Positions 8,167 through 17,432 of a stretch of 51,945 nt of DNA are shown in pieces. Position 1 is the stretch's first letter, and each line of letters begins with the position of its first letter. The stretch is from Puniceicoccaceae bacterium (GTDB lineage Bacteria; Verrucomicrobiota; Verrucomicrobiia; Opitutales; Coraliomargaritaceae), in NCBI GenBank assembly GCA_002729725.1, contig PBYS01000111.1:1-51945 (forward strand). The letters are read 5' to 3'. The translations under genes and the position numbers were made by a program. The notes under the pieces were generated by a model. That model did no database searches. It had not been told where the DNA came from and worked only from the letters and a program-made list of their open reading frames with translations.

Positions 8167-8736
8167 CTATTTTGCGTAGCCGAGGCGACGTAGCTCTTCA
8201 AAGACCTTTGCACAAGCGATGACGTCGTGTAGTGCGTCATGTTTGGGTTCGTAGTCAGAACCTAACAATTCCTTATGTACTGCGCTTAAGCTTGGGAAGT
8301 CAGCGAGTCGTTCTTTTTTCTCTTTGCGCAGGTAAGCTTGCCCCATGTATGCCGTGCAGTAACGCTTTTTTGGAAATGTGAGGGGGCAGTCGATACGTAT
8401 GGCTTCGCTTTGGAGGATTCCTAGGTCGAAATTTAGATTATGTGCGATAATGCTGTCGGCGTCATGCATGTCCTTGTTCAATGCTTCGAGTTGTTTTTGG
8501 AGGTCTTTACCTTCCTTTTCGGCCTGTTGTTGTGTAATGCCGTGGATACGCATGGCGCGATAAGGGATTTGAAAGCCGATTGGACGGATCAGGGCGCTGT
8601 GATCGACTTTTATGGAGGCTTCGTCTGCCAGTCGCCAGGCTATCTGTATCATACGTGGCCACTGCTTGTAGTTGCGCTCAGTGACAAAACTGAGTGGCGT
8701 CAGACCTGTGGTTTCTGTATCGATGATCAAATGCAT
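8167..8736 (-). CDS. DnaQ-like DEDDh 3'-5' exonuclease in the cas operon
   Basis: 189 aa, a complete DEDDh exonuclease: Exo I IIDTETTG (Asp6, Glu8), Exo II IIAHNLNFDLGIL (Asp104), Exo III KHDALHDVIA (His166, Asp171). It starts two bases after the cas2 stop, on the same strand, and is the last gene before the array. In some type I-E systems (for example Streptococcus thermophilus) a DnaQ domain is fused to Cas2, and DnaQ/ExoT-type enzymes trim prespacers to size before integration. A separate but coupled gene doing the same job is the natural inference here. It could instead be a general single-strand exonuclease that drifted next to cas2, but spacing argues against that. Confidence 0.85.
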   Translation of the reverse strand: MHLIIDTETTGLTPLSFVTERNYKQWPRMIQIAWRLADEASIKVDHSALIRPIGFQIPYRAMRIHGITQQQAEKEGKDLQKQLEALNKDMHDADSIIAHNLNFDLGILQSEAIRIDCPLTFPKKRYCTAYMGQAYLRKEKKERLADFPSLSAVHKELLGSDYEPKHDALHDVIACAKVFEELRRLGYAK

Positions 8737-8738
8737 GC

Positions 8739-9041
8739 TTACTTTTTCGTCTGGCTGCTTAGTGCTTCGATTAGAGATATTCCAGAAAGCTCCATTTCTT
8801 GTTGTCCACTGGCACCTTGTGGTCCGAAGCGTTCCATTTTGTAGCCTTGGCAGTTGGGCCAGGAAGTAATGCTTAGGAATCCGAATTCGGGGGGCGCGTG
8901 TTTGACGATGAACTGCATCACTTTGTCATGGGTGCGCACGTTGAGGGTTCCCACAAATACGTTTGGGCGCGGTTCGATAAACCAGCGTTTTAAGTGGCCG
9001 CGTATAAAGGCTGGCACGTCATTGGCGATGATTACAGTCAT
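8739..9041 (-). CDS. cas2: CRISPR adaptation protein Cas2 (type I-E, Cas2e)
   Basis: 100 aa. N-terminal MTVIIANDVPAFIRGHLKRW and NVFVGTLNVRTHDKV match the Cas2e pattern (VPxxLRGxLxRW, VFVGxxxxRxR). Cas2 dimers bridge two Cas1 dimers in the integrase complex that inserts spacers at the leader end. The start overlaps the cas1 stop by four bases (ATGA). The C-terminal tail has no DnaQ fusion; instead that activity appears as the next gene. Confidence 0.92.
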   Translation of the reverse strand: MTVIIANDVPAFIRGHLKRWFIEPRPNVFVGTLNVRTHDKVMQFIVKHAPPEFGFLSITSWPNCQGYKMERFGPQGASGQQEMELSGISLIEALSSQTKK

Positions 9042-9928
9042 GCTTCCGCTTTGGGTTGGAGTGGATGTGGTTTTGGCTCTTGCAGGCTACTGAGATCTTT
9101 AAACAGAGCTTTTAATTCCTTGGGCGCGCGTTGTAGCATGCGGCTTTGTTCGACATTACGTTTGAGAATCTTGCGCACCAGTTTACCATCATCTTTAGGG
9201 TTGATGGATATTGCTTCAAATGCGGCAGGCCAAGAGGTTTCGTGTTTATACAAATCGGCAGCGTCGTAGATGAAGGGGAGTGTGCCGGCTTTGTGGACAA
9301 AGCCTAATTGTGGAATGAAGCCCATTGAGCAGCAGACTGCGGCAATCAATGCGTAGTGCGAGGCCGTGGCGGCGGAGAGTGCGCGGTTGATGTTGTCTGC
9401 TATATTCCAATTAGAGGGCGAGTAATTGCGTCCTTTCCAAGTCACGCCATATTGCTTGCCGAGTTCTTCATAGATCTTTTTGACGCGTCGCCCTTCCATG
9501 CCGCGTAGTTGTTCGATGGACACGCCACTGGTAGGCACATCGGGGAAGCGGTAGCGAAACATACGTCGAGCGACTTCGTTACGTTTGCGTGGAGCCGCCC
9601 AAGCTTCGGCATGGATGCGTGCCATGGAATTGTCATGGTTCGGTGTGATGCCGTAGGCGTAAAAGCGCAGGCCGTCCTCGCCCAGCCAAAGTAGCGGGCA
9701 GTTACATTGTGCGGCTGCTTTCACGGCGGCATGTGTAATCGTCGTGCCAGGGCCTAAGATAATTGCAGAGACCGTCGCCACGGGAATGGGGCAGACCTTC
9801 CCTTTGGAATCGATCCATTTGATCGCCGCGTCGTCCACCTCGATACGTCCATGCTCGAGATAGATGGGGGTCCAGCGGTCTTTGGCTGGCGTGAGCGTAT
9901 CGAGGGGTGGGCGTTGAAACAGAGGCAT
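9038..9928 (-). CDS. cas1: CRISPR integrase Cas1 (type I-E)
   Basis: 296 aa. The metal-binding residues of the Cas1 integrase are visible: Glu145 in LRGMEGRRVKKIY, His212 in LGFVHKAG, and Asp222/Asp225 in FIYDAADLYK. N-terminal VDDAAIKWID and the strand PVATVSAIILGPGTTITHAAV form the usual beta domain. Cas1 nicks the leader-repeat junction and joins prespacer ends. The 102-bp gap before cas1 (9929-10030) is larger than elsewhere in the operon and could hold an internal promoter for adaptation genes, but I see no convincing hexamers. Confidence 0.95.
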   Translation of the reverse strand: MPLFQRPPLDTLTPAKDRWTPIYLEHGRIEVDDAAIKWIDSKGKVCPIPVATVSAIILGPGTTITHAAVKAAAQCNCPLLWLGEDGLRFYAYGITPNHDNSMARIHAEAWAAPRKRNEVARRMFRYRFPDVPTSGVSIEQLRGMEGRRVKKIYEELGKQYGVTWKGRNYSPSNWNIADNINRALSAATASHYALIAAVCCSMGFIPQLGFVHKAGTLPFIYDAADLYKHETSWPAAFEAISINPKDDGKLVRKILKRNVEQSRMLQRAPKELKALFKDLSSLQEPKPHPLQPKAEA

Positions 9929-10030
9929 GGGGCAGTTTGTTGGAGGTGTTGGTTCTGCGTCGCGTGCTGCTTCAGCAAACGTTCAGTCTGCATCTGGTCG
10001 CTTGCTGAAGCTGCGCGCTACGTCAGACGA

Positions 10031-10762
10031 TCATGATTCTTTGACAGGGCGATGTTGACGGATGTTACGCGCACGATAGGCGGCGGGAACGGCTCCGTGA
10101 TGTTGACCGAAGGCAATGGCTTGGTCGCTTTGATAGAAACTACTATCCTGCTCCGAGTCGCTTTGTAATTCTTCTTGATACTCGAATGCTTCGAGTGAAG
10201 TCGGTGTTTGCTCCGGGAGTCTTTCGAGTAGGGCATCGAAGGCTTTTTGACGGTCCTCTCCCAGAGTGGGCGTAAGCGGGCTCGCCGGCAGGCAAGTTTT
10301 GCGCCCAAACCAGACACCCCAAACAGGATCGAGCAGCGCCGCCTGAACGCGGGCGAGCGTAGCGGCGTCGCCTTCCCAAATGGCGACGAAAGACGTGTCA
10401 CATAGGTAGGAGCGACGGGTGATGACTGTGCCGAACGCTGCGCCAGAAGCCTTTTTCGGGATACTCATTTTTTCCCAGAGTGGTGCTTTTTTATCATATC
10501 CGCCTCCCACAGTATGGAAGTCAGTCAGGCGCGAAGGGGTGCGCTGTGCTAGTTCTATTCGAACGACAGTCAACTTTAAGTCGCTGAGCGCTTTCAGATG
10601 CTCGGCTTCGTCGCTTGCATGTTTGTCAATGCCAAGCGCGGCGGCGATTAAGCCAACCAATGCGCTCTTGGTTGGAAAAGCATTGGTCTCGCGGTATTGG
10701 AATTTGGAGGACGCCCCCCACGATTGTAGCGGGGCGTCGATGTAAAATGCTAAGGCTGACAT
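10031..10762 (-). CDS. cas5e: Cascade subunit Cas5e (CasD)
   Basis: 243 aa. Starts MSALAFYIDAPLQSWG, the typical Cas5 opening, and contains FPTKSALVGLIAAALG, the conserved helix after strand 2, then DFHTVGGGYD and VWFGRKTCLPASPL near the C-terminus. Cas5e holds the 5' handle of the crRNA in Cascade. I use ATG 10762; an upstream in-frame extension to 10852 lies inside cas7 and lacks family similarity. The gap to cas7 is five bases. The C-terminal region (after about residue 200) is rich in Glu, Gln and Ser. Confidence 0.93.
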   Translation of the reverse strand: MSALAFYIDAPLQSWGASSKFQYRETNAFPTKSALVGLIAAALGIDKHASDEAEHLKALSDLKLTVVRIELAQRTPSRLTDFHTVGGGYDKKAPLWEKMSIPKKASGAAFGTVITRRSYLCDTSFVAIWEGDAATLARVQAALLDPVWGVWFGRKTCLPASPLTPTLGEDRQKAFDALLERLPEQTPTSLEAFEYQEELQSDSEQDSSFYQSDQAIAFGQHHGAVPAAYRARNIRQHRPVKES

Positions 10763-10767
10763 AATAC

Positions 10768-11790
10768 TTAGTCCTTGAGCAATTGATCGATGAAGGCGTC
10801 TAAGCCACCGTCGGTTTCGGTGAGGAAATGTTGCTCGCCCTGTGCCCCCCAAACTTTCTCGATGGATGCGAGGTGTGCTTTCATTTCGTCGAGCGAGGCG
10901 GCTGCGAAGCCTTGACCGCGGCTGCTGACTGGCTTTTCGAAGGCATTGATGAGCTGCAATGGTTGGCCTTTATCTTTGCGAATGCCGAGCACTTCGTGTG
11001 GCAACGTGCCAGCATTCATCGAGTTTTTACGAGCATTAGGCACCGCGGTCAGCGCAGATTTAATGAAAGCGCGTAGGATGTCTTTACGCTCGTCCTCACT
11101 GAGGCCTCCGAGGTGCGTGGGCGCGGCAAGCAAGTCGAGGTTAATGGCCACATAGCGGTAGTAGGTGGCGGAATTGAATTCGAGGCTGCCGATCATGCCC
11201 GCGCCGGCATCTTCCGCGTCCCCTTTACGGTCATCGACTGCAGAGAAAAAGTCGACTTCGTTGTTGGTCTTATGTGTGGAGAGCGCGTGCGAAAACATCG
11301 AGGCACCTTCGACATTTAGATTCGGATCGTTCGCGATCATACGACCAAAGAGAGCAATGTCAGCGGCATCCGTGCGGGTAGCATTTTTGATAGCTTTTTT
11401 GGCATCTTCGCCACCTGCGATTGCTGTCGCGATTTGTTGAATCTCGCCTGGCGACAGGTAGACGGCAGTCGTCACTTGTTCGGGATGCTTGCTGTCTTTT
11501 TTACTAAAGAGCACACAGAGGGCTTCGGCTTGTTTGACGGCTGCGTCCGCATCGAGCCCCGCAGCACTCAAGGCTTCAGTGAAGGGAAGCAATAGATGGC
11601 GTGAGCGAATGCCCTCAAAACCAGCATGGTTTTCGTGCGCGAGTACACGACTGGCGCGTTTCAAGCATTGGCTGGAAATGCGGGCACGTTGCACGCCGCC
11701 GAAGACGGCTGATTTAGGAGAGCCGACGTCGTCACGATTGAGGCAAGAGACGGGGAAAGACTGGAGGATGTGGAGTTCGATGAGTTTCAT
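10768..11790 (-). CDS. cas7e: Cascade backbone subunit Cas7e (CasC)
   Basis: 340 aa. N-terminal IELHILQSFPVSCLNRDDVGSPKSAVFGGVQRARISSQCLKRA is the strongly conserved Cas7e opening, and FGRMIANDPNLNVEGASMFSHALSTH the central part. Six copies coat the crRNA spacer in Cascade. It follows cas6e after 50 bp, unlike the E. coli order, where casE comes after casD; here cas6e precedes cas7e. Confidence 0.95.
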   Translation of the reverse strand: MKLIELHILQSFPVSCLNRDDVGSPKSAVFGGVQRARISSQCLKRASRVLAHENHAGFEGIRSRHLLLPFTEALSAAGLDADAAVKQAEALCVLFSKKDSKHPEQVTTAVYLSPGEIQQIATAIAGGEDAKKAIKNATRTDAADIALFGRMIANDPNLNVEGASMFSHALSTHKTNNEVDFFSAVDDRKGDAEDAGAGMIGSLEFNSATYYRYVAINLDLLAAPTHLGGLSEDERKDILRAFIKSALTAVPNARKNSMNAGTLPHEVLGIRKDKGQPLQLINAFEKPVSSRGQGFAAASLDEMKAHLASIEKVWGAQGEQHFLTETDGGLDAFIDQLLKD

Positions 11791-11840
11791 GGTGTTTTAA
11801 TATTGTTTATAGAATTTTGTGATTAGATTTGTTGTGAAAT

Positions 11841-12479
11841 TTAGTCGTTTGTAATCGGAACGAGACAGAGCATACCGAAGCCGAAGGCTTTGGCGGAACC
11901 GATACCAGATTGGGCGGCATTCAAAAACGCCGTTGGATCTGTGACCTGTAGGCTGCCTGTAAATTCGGTAGCGGTGTGAGTGCCACTCTTGCCTTGTTTT
12001 AGAAATTGCTGACGTGGGCGCGGCACCGTTTTGAGTGACGTCATATCAATGCTAAAGCCATGCTGGGTGCCCTTGCGCTCGATCCATGCAATCAGGTCTT
12101 CACGTTTGCCGAGTGCGATGCGTTTACCGTTCTTTTTTTTGACGCCATTCGCATCGCGCACCACCAATTTCCTGGTTGGGTTGGCAAGCAGTGAAAACCG
12201 GTACTGACTGTGTTGGAAAAAACTGTCTGGGATGGTCTTAGAGTGCCAGTTGTCGCTTGGGCACCAGTCTGGCCGCGTGGGCGGTTCTGGAGATTGGATC
12301 AATAGCCGAAAACCGTGACCGGTGTCATCGACCCGAGTCAGGAAGCTGCGCTCGGCTTCGGGTTGGCCGGGAAAGGCTTCCCATATGCGCTTGTGCCAGG
12401 CGTAGCTATCGCGAAAGCCACCATGCTTCCATTCACGCGCGGCAATATCGTAGGGGATCTGTGCTTGTGTAAGAATCAT
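11841..12479 (-). CDS. cas6e: crRNA endoribonuclease Cas6e (CasE)
   Basis: 212 aa. Catalytic-type Tyr26 and His29 lie in DSYAWHKRIWEAFPG, as in E. coli CasE, and the glycine-rich loop GIGSAKAFGFGMLCL is near the C-terminus. It cuts the repeat hairpin in the long array transcript and stays bound to the 3' handle. The start overlaps the cse2 stop by four bases. Confidence 0.93.
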   Translation of the reverse strand: MILTQAQIPYDIAAREWKHGGFRDSYAWHKRIWEAFPGQPEAERSFLTRVDDTGHGFRLLIQSPEPPTRPDWCPSDNWHSKTIPDSFFQHSQYRFSLLANPTRKLVVRDANGVKKKNGKRIALGKREDLIAWIERKGTQHGFSIDMTSLKTVPRPRQQFLKQGKSGTHTATEFTGSLQVTDPTAFLNAAQSGIGSAKAFGFGMLCLVPITND

Positions 12480-12973
12480 ACTTCAGCGGCCTCCGTTTGC
12501 TTTGGAGCCATCGGTGCTTGCCAGAAACCGGCCGCCCAATCGACTTTCACGTTCTCACTGTAGTTGGCCCAGTAGTTCAGATTTTTGTGAAGTTCCTCGT
12601 AATCAAGAGCGATGCCTTCGCGTTGTAATCGTTTGACTAAACGATGGAGTTGCTTCGCGAGATCATCGAGATCATCACAGGCGAGCAGACGACGGAAATG
12701 GCTGTCATAGGGGTGGTTGCCGTCTTTTCGCTCGCCTAGGCGCAGTGCGGCTTTACCCACGCTTTGTCCTGCCTGATGTTCGGGGTGTTCGGCGTAAAGC
12801 GCGGCTAGGATTGTTTTTCGGTCGTCTTTCAGTGCTCCGAGTTGGCCGAGTAATGGATAAGCTTGGTGGCGCGTCGCTGGGCTCCAATAGCGGCGAAGGG
12901 CTGCTCGACTGCCTCGGTCGGCGACCATTTTTTGCAGTCGCGCTAGGAATGTGTTCTGTGTGTCGGTTTCCAT
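12476..12973 (-). CDS. cse2: Cascade small subunit Cse2 (CasB, Cas11e)
   Basis: 165 aa. The C-terminal signature VKRLQREGIALDYEELHKNLNYWAN.. VKVDWAAGFW is the Cse2 family hallmark; the N-terminal half is helical and basic (RAALRRYWSPATRHQAYPLLGQL). Two copies run along the Cascade belly and stabilise the R-loop. Three bases separate it from cse1. Confidence 0.92.
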   Translation of the reverse strand: METDTQNTFLARLQKMVADRGSRAALRRYWSPATRHQAYPLLGQLGALKDDRKTILAALYAEHPEHQAGQSVGKAALRLGERKDGNHPYDSHFRRLLACDDLDDLAKQLHRLVKRLQREGIALDYEELHKNLNYWANYSENVKVDWAAGFWQAPMAPKQTEAAEV

Positions 12974-12976
12974 GGT

Positions 12977-14473
12977 TTAGAGTTTCATTTCGGATTGAAT
13001 GTTTGGGATAGATGAAGATTTCTTGGGCTGCTTGGGGGCTTTCGGAGGTTTGGGGTACAGTGCCTTCATTAGAGGTTTGATTCCGTTGGCATACGCTTGA
13101 ATTTGGCGTGGTGTGCTGCGGGGGCAGACAGTGTTGAAGGCATCAAGCGCGGTGGATTGCACTAGCCTGGTCCACGCGTCAACAGCGCCGGCTTCACCAA
13201 TGGCTGGTAGCCCGCGACGGCTTTCAGGGTCTCCGGCCATTTGAATTAGCGTGCGATGTTTGAGGTCGAGTTGATGCCAGAAGTGTTTCTGAGCAGCGGG
13301 CACAGGAGGATTCTCATGTTTGAGTGCGCCCCAGTAGGTTTTGATTGCACCATAGAGCTTCTTGGAAATCACATCAGCGTGATCGACACCGTTTGCGTAG
13401 ATCTTACGCCCATCTTCACTGAACAATTGTTGAGGCACGGTGAAGGTGGATTCGGTGCAATCAATTATTTTAGCATCCTTGGCTTTCACCAGTTCACCTA
13501 CCCATAAATTCGTATGTTGTTTGAGTGTGTGTCTATTATTGAAGGCCTGTAGGTTGAGTGGCCCCGACGCCTCATCGGTATGCTTCAAATTAGTCACTAA
13601 GTGTAGGTCACGCCAAATGCCTTGCTCTAGGTTCGCGCGTAGCAGTCGGCGATTATCTTTAATCGTCAACGTAGTGGCGAAAGGATCGCGATAGGCTTCA
13701 AACTCAGGGTATTGATGTCCTTGATCGATCAAAGTGGTGGCATAGTCGTCGGAGAGCCACAAAGCGCAGGCTGTAGGTGCTAACCGTGCGAGCAAATTAT
13801 TATCGGCAGGCGATCCCCAAACGGGAGTGCCGATTTCTGCACCTGTTTGTTTGAGTGTTTCGAGGTCGATGCAGTTGCGTAGTAGCGTTTCTTTGAGTGA
13901 GTCCCCAAGTAATAACATCTGCAATGATTTAAGGCTGGGGCCATTACCTTTGACTTTGGATGCCATACTGCCTCCGACGAAAAAGTTTTGTAAGGTTAGT
14001 AAACCGAGCGCGGCAGCTGCGGGTTCCCATGGGCGGGCATCTTCGCCCCAATGATCCATGAGTTTCGGGCTGTTTCCTGATGCGAGTTGGAAAAATATTT
14101 TACAGAGTGGATAGCCTTCACTGCTTTTGGCTGTCGTTTTTTTAGACTGTAAAAAACGCGGGCCGTCGCCCAGTAGATTAAAGTGTGGGTAGATGTCGTC
14201 TCGCTTAAGGTAGGTGATTATGTCTTCGGAAAAGTTGGCTCCGAAATCGTCCCATTCGTCTTCATCTTCGGGAGCACCGAGTGCGGCGAGGGTGATGCAG
14301 ACCAGTAGGCGGGTGAGGGCGATGCGTTCGTGGGGGGCGCAGTCCAAGTCAGCGATTTCAGAGCTACGGGCAAAGGCGGTTTGTAGTGAGACCAAGGGGG
14401 ATGTTTCGGAGCTAGCGTCGTGTCGCCAACGCACTGGAATCCATGGGGAGTCGATGAGATTGAAGTTTTGCAT
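12977..14473 (-). CDS. cse1: Cascade large subunit Cse1 (CasA, Cas8e)
   Basis: 498 aa from ATG 14473, which gives the family start MQNFNLIDSPWIPVRW. Recognisable parts are HERIALTRLLVCITLAALG, the YPHFNLLGDGPRFLQ segment and TLQNFFVGGSMASKVKGNGPS. Cse1 reads the PAM and recruits Cas3. An in-frame extension to 14590 reads into cas3 and is not supported. Gap to cas3 is 13 bp. Confidence 0.95.
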   Translation of the reverse strand: MQNFNLIDSPWIPVRWRHDASSETSPLVSLQTAFARSSEIADLDCAPHERIALTRLLVCITLAALGAPEDEDEWDDFGANFSEDIITYLKRDDIYPHFNLLGDGPRFLQSKKTTAKSSEGYPLCKIFFQLASGNSPKLMDHWGEDARPWEPAAAALGLLTLQNFFVGGSMASKVKGNGPSLKSLQMLLLGDSLKETLLRNCIDLETLKQTGAEIGTPVWGSPADNNLLARLAPTACALWLSDDYATTLIDQGHQYPEFEAYRDPFATTLTIKDNRRLLRANLEQGIWRDLHLVTNLKHTDEASGPLNLQAFNNRHTLKQHTNLWVGELVKAKDAKIIDCTESTFTVPQQLFSEDGRKIYANGVDHADVISKKLYGAIKTYWGALKHENPPVPAAQKHFWHQLDLKHRTLIQMAGDPESRRGLPAIGEAGAVDAWTRLVQSTALDAFNTVCPRSTPRQIQAYANGIKPLMKALYPKPPKAPKQPKKSSSIPNIQSEMKL

Positions 14474-14486
14474 GATATGAGTGATA

Positions 14487-17135
14487 TTAGAACCAGAAGT
14501 CTTCAGGTTGCTCGGAATAGGGAGTTGATTCAGATTTTTCGTAGGTGACGCCGATATCGCTGCGGTAGTAGAGGGCGTAGGGCTTTTCATCGCTCGCGTA
14601 GCAGTGCAGCTCGCTGCTGTCGCTGGCTTGGATGGCGAGCACGCCAGAGTCGAGGTGTTGTTTCAGCCAGTCGGGAGCGGCGGTGAGTTGCGGTTTGACT
14701 AAATAGGCGGGGATGCGGGTCGCATGGCTTTGCAGTGCTTTGGCGACGGCAAAGTTGAATTCACCTGTGTAGTGGCTCTCTGTGGTGCCGTCTGGTAGTT
14801 GCCAGGTTACGCGGCCGCCTTGTTCAATTGGAGTGCTCGGGAGTATGACCAGTAGCGCGGTTGGTTTGATGCCGTAGCGGGTCTCGGTGCCTTCTTTATC
14901 TTCGATGGCAGATGCATTAAAGACGTTACGCAGTTTTGCTGTGCCAAGCATCTTGTCACGCTGGTGGGTGTGATCTATGACGAATCTTGCGAGGGCTTCG
15001 CTATCCCCTTCGGCTGGATTACGGGTTGCCGCTTCTTCCAGTAAGGGGCGGATGTCTTCGGGCAGTTGAATCGTCTCTCGGGCGCTTAGGGTGACGGTTG
15101 CTCGCCAGATACTGAGGGCAGGATAGACATAATGGTGTGGATTGAGCGCGCCTTCGACAGCTTTGGCGTCGCCTTGCCAGTCGGTGCTTGGATGCAAAAT
15201 GTGGCAGATTGCTTGTTCGCAACCTGCAGGGCGCGTGCGCACATGGCGATGAAGACGGCCAATGCGTTGCAAGATCAATTCAGTGGGCGCGAGATCGGTG
15301 ACGAGGCAATCTGCATCGATGTCGACGGATTGCTCGACGATTTGAGTCGAGACCAATAAGGAGCCCGTAGGGCGTGAATGGCCGTCTTTGTCACCTTTGC
15401 CAAGCATCGAGGTCCATTTGTCTTCGTTGCGGTCACGTTCGTTTTGAGGGAAGCGAGAGTGCAACAAGCCGACGTGTTCAGGAGGGATTCGCTCGGAGAG
15501 CCGTGCTTTTAATAGACGATAGGTTTCCTGCGCCAGACCAACTGTATTACGAATGACGACCACGTTGGCGCCTGCTTCAACTTTAGCAGCAATTTGATCC
15601 CAGAAGGCGTTTTGATTCGAGTCATCGAGCTGGGAGTGCTTCAGGTGAATGGTTTTTTGGGGCAATTCGCCAGGCACGGGAATGTGGCTGGCATGGCTGG
15701 CTCCAGTCGCTACTTTGGTAATTAAGGGGTAGGCTTGTGGGGCATCGTTCTCGATGGCGTCAGCAGCTTGCACGAGTTCGGCCCGTCGTTGCGCAGTGAG
15801 GGTCGCTGATAGAATAAGGACAGTTGCGCCTGCTTTGATTAGATAGCGGATCAAGCGGTCGATTAAAGCCGACATGTAGGGGTCGAAGGAATGCACTTCG
15901 TCGATGACGACGACTTTACCTGCGAGTGCAAAATAACGCAGAGCCGCGAATCGCGCAGGGAGCACGGCCAGCAGAGCTTGATCGATGGTGCCCGTGCCAA
16001 AGGGCGCAATGAGTTGCTTGCGAGTCGAGTTATACCAACGAAGAGCCTCGTTCTGATCGTTAGCTTCATTTTCAGGCGCTCCCTTTTCCGATTCTTCAAA
16101 AGTGGGAGCGAGTCGCTGGCATTTCTTATCGCCGAGCCATGCGTTGCCATGAATCAGGGCTTGGGTGCTGTCTTCACCAAGGGTATTGCGCAAGAAATCA
16201 GTGATGCGATCGTGGATCTTGTTGGAAGTGAGCTGTGTCGGCAGTGCGAAGTAAAGTCCGCGTTCGTCGCCTTGAGTCCAGCGCTGATAAGCGGTTGTGA
16301 GGGCCGCTTCGGTTTTTCCCATGCCCATCGGGGCTTCCACGATGTAGAGTCCAGGAGTGTCCGCAGCTTGTAGGAGTGTTTGCTGAATCGGGCGAGGGGC
16401 GAAATCGTTTGGGGCGATCGGGTTAAACTGCTGGCCGAAGTTTCGACCCGTGCGAATGCTTGGGTTCCATTTTAGCGCGTCTAGCTGTTGGTTGACAGTC
16501 GTCGCGAGAGAAGCGTGATCGGTTGATACTTTAGGTGGAAACCAGTCTGAATTGGAACCGATCCAATCGGAGAAAATGGTGAAGCCGGTTAGCAGGTGGA
16601 TGCGTTCTGTTTCATTTTTAGCTAATTCAGAAGGTAGTGCGCCAAAGCGTTCGACTAAAATCTGCAGTAACTCGTCACGCAGTGAAATGAAACTCTGATT
16701 CCCGCCTTCATAAGGCGGGCGCTTAAGCGGTTTGCTGCCGCACGGGTAGCGACCATGGTGGCCGCCGGTACTAATGAACCAATATTGCTGCTTTTTATTG
16801 CGAGCATAAGACTCGGTGCATTGCAGATGCCATTGGCTTACAATTGCATGGTTTGTCGTTAGCCCGTCTGCTATCAGAGTTTGCTGCAACGCTTCATGCC
16901 ATGGCCAAAGCGGGGCTTTGAGCTGAAATCCAGGTGTGAGTTTACCGATGTCATGCGCAGCGACTAATGTGATGCAGCCTGCGGGTAAGACATTTTGAAC
17001 TCTCTTAGGGAGTCTGGCCCAAAGTGCCTGAGCGACCGAGCCAACGACGATACAGTGATCGGTAACTGATAGGTGCGGTAGGCCTGTTACGGGGTCGGTC
17101 TTCGCCCAGCAATGCTTGAGTGAGATGGGTTTCAT
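14487..17135 (-). CDS. cas3: CRISPR effector nuclease-helicase Cas3
   Basis: 882 aa from ATG 17135 (MKPISLKHCWAK), preceded by a CCTAGG stretch and GGAGAA; an in-frame ATG at 17168 lacks a ribosome site. N-terminal HD nuclease: HC in SVTDHCIVVGS, HD in VAAHDIGKLTPGFQ and HH in STGGHHGRYP. Superfamily 2 helicase: Walker A APMGMGKTEAAL, DEVH box VVIDEVHSFDPYM, motif III LSATLTAQ, and TQIVEQSVDIDADCL with QRIGRLHRH (motifs V and VI). Cascade-bound target DNA is nicked and degraded by this enzyme. First gene of the minus-strand cas operon, facing away from the WYL regulator. Confidence 0.96.
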   Translation of the reverse strand: MKPISLKHCWAKTDPVTGLPHLSVTDHCIVVGSVAQALWARLPKRVQNVLPAGCITLVAAHDIGKLTPGFQLKAPLWPWHEALQQTLIADGLTTNHAIVSQWHLQCTESYARNKKQQYWFISTGGHHGRYPCGSKPLKRPPYEGGNQSFISLRDELLQILVERFGALPSELAKNETERIHLLTGFTIFSDWIGSNSDWFPPKVSTDHASLATTVNQQLDALKWNPSIRTGRNFGQQFNPIAPNDFAPRPIQQTLLQAADTPGLYIVEAPMGMGKTEAALTTAYQRWTQGDERGLYFALPTQLTSNKIHDRITDFLRNTLGEDSTQALIHGNAWLGDKKCQRLAPTFEESEKGAPENEANDQNEALRWYNSTRKQLIAPFGTGTIDQALLAVLPARFAALRYFALAGKVVVIDEVHSFDPYMSALIDRLIRYLIKAGATVLILSATLTAQRRAELVQAADAIENDAPQAYPLITKVATGASHASHIPVPGELPQKTIHLKHSQLDDSNQNAFWDQIAAKVEAGANVVVIRNTVGLAQETYRLLKARLSERIPPEHVGLLHSRFPQNERDRNEDKWTSMLGKGDKDGHSRPTGSLLVSTQIVEQSVDIDADCLVTDLAPTELILQRIGRLHRHVRTRPAGCEQAICHILHPSTDWQGDAKAVEGALNPHHYVYPALSIWRATVTLSARETIQLPEDIRPLLEEAATRNPAEGDSEALARFVIDHTHQRDKMLGTAKLRNVFNASAIEDKEGTETRYGIKPTALLVILPSTPIEQGGRVTWQLPDGTTESHYTGEFNFAVAKALQSHATRIPAYLVKPQLTAAPDWLKQHLDSGVLAIQASDSSELHCYASDEKPYALYYRSDIGVTYEKSESTPYSEQPEDFWF

Positions 17136-17432
17136 CCTAGGCAGTTCTCCGAAAAAAAGGGCTCCCATTCATTTTGAGGAGCGGGTTCTCCGGTTGGGGT
17201 GCTTTTCGTATGGGCGTAAAAAGGCATGGGTTGCGATGAGATTATGTAAGTAACGCTATCTTTTTAGGCGAGCGTTTTATAGATAATTTACGAACGTTCG
17301 TTTGATAGGAATGTTTTGTGTGCTGGATTGAATTACAAATCAATACTAAAAAGTAAGTAGGTCATAAAAAGTTAACTGGTTTATTGGGGCTTGATTTTTT
17401 TGGTGCTCGCTTGTTTACTGGTCTTATTAATT
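17136..17432. promoter_or_regulatory. Divergent cas3/WYL-regulator intergenic region with a 12-bp perfect palindrome
   Basis: About 300 bp without a gene. At 17290-17301 lies the perfect palindrome ACGAACGTTCGT. On the minus strand a possible -10 element TATAAA (about 17274-17279) lies about 11 bp downstream of the palindrome, so a bound repressor could block the cas promoter; the corresponding -35 is poor. WYL regulators of phage-defence loci bind inverted repeats in such divergent gaps. The operator role is inferred. Confidence 0.45.
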
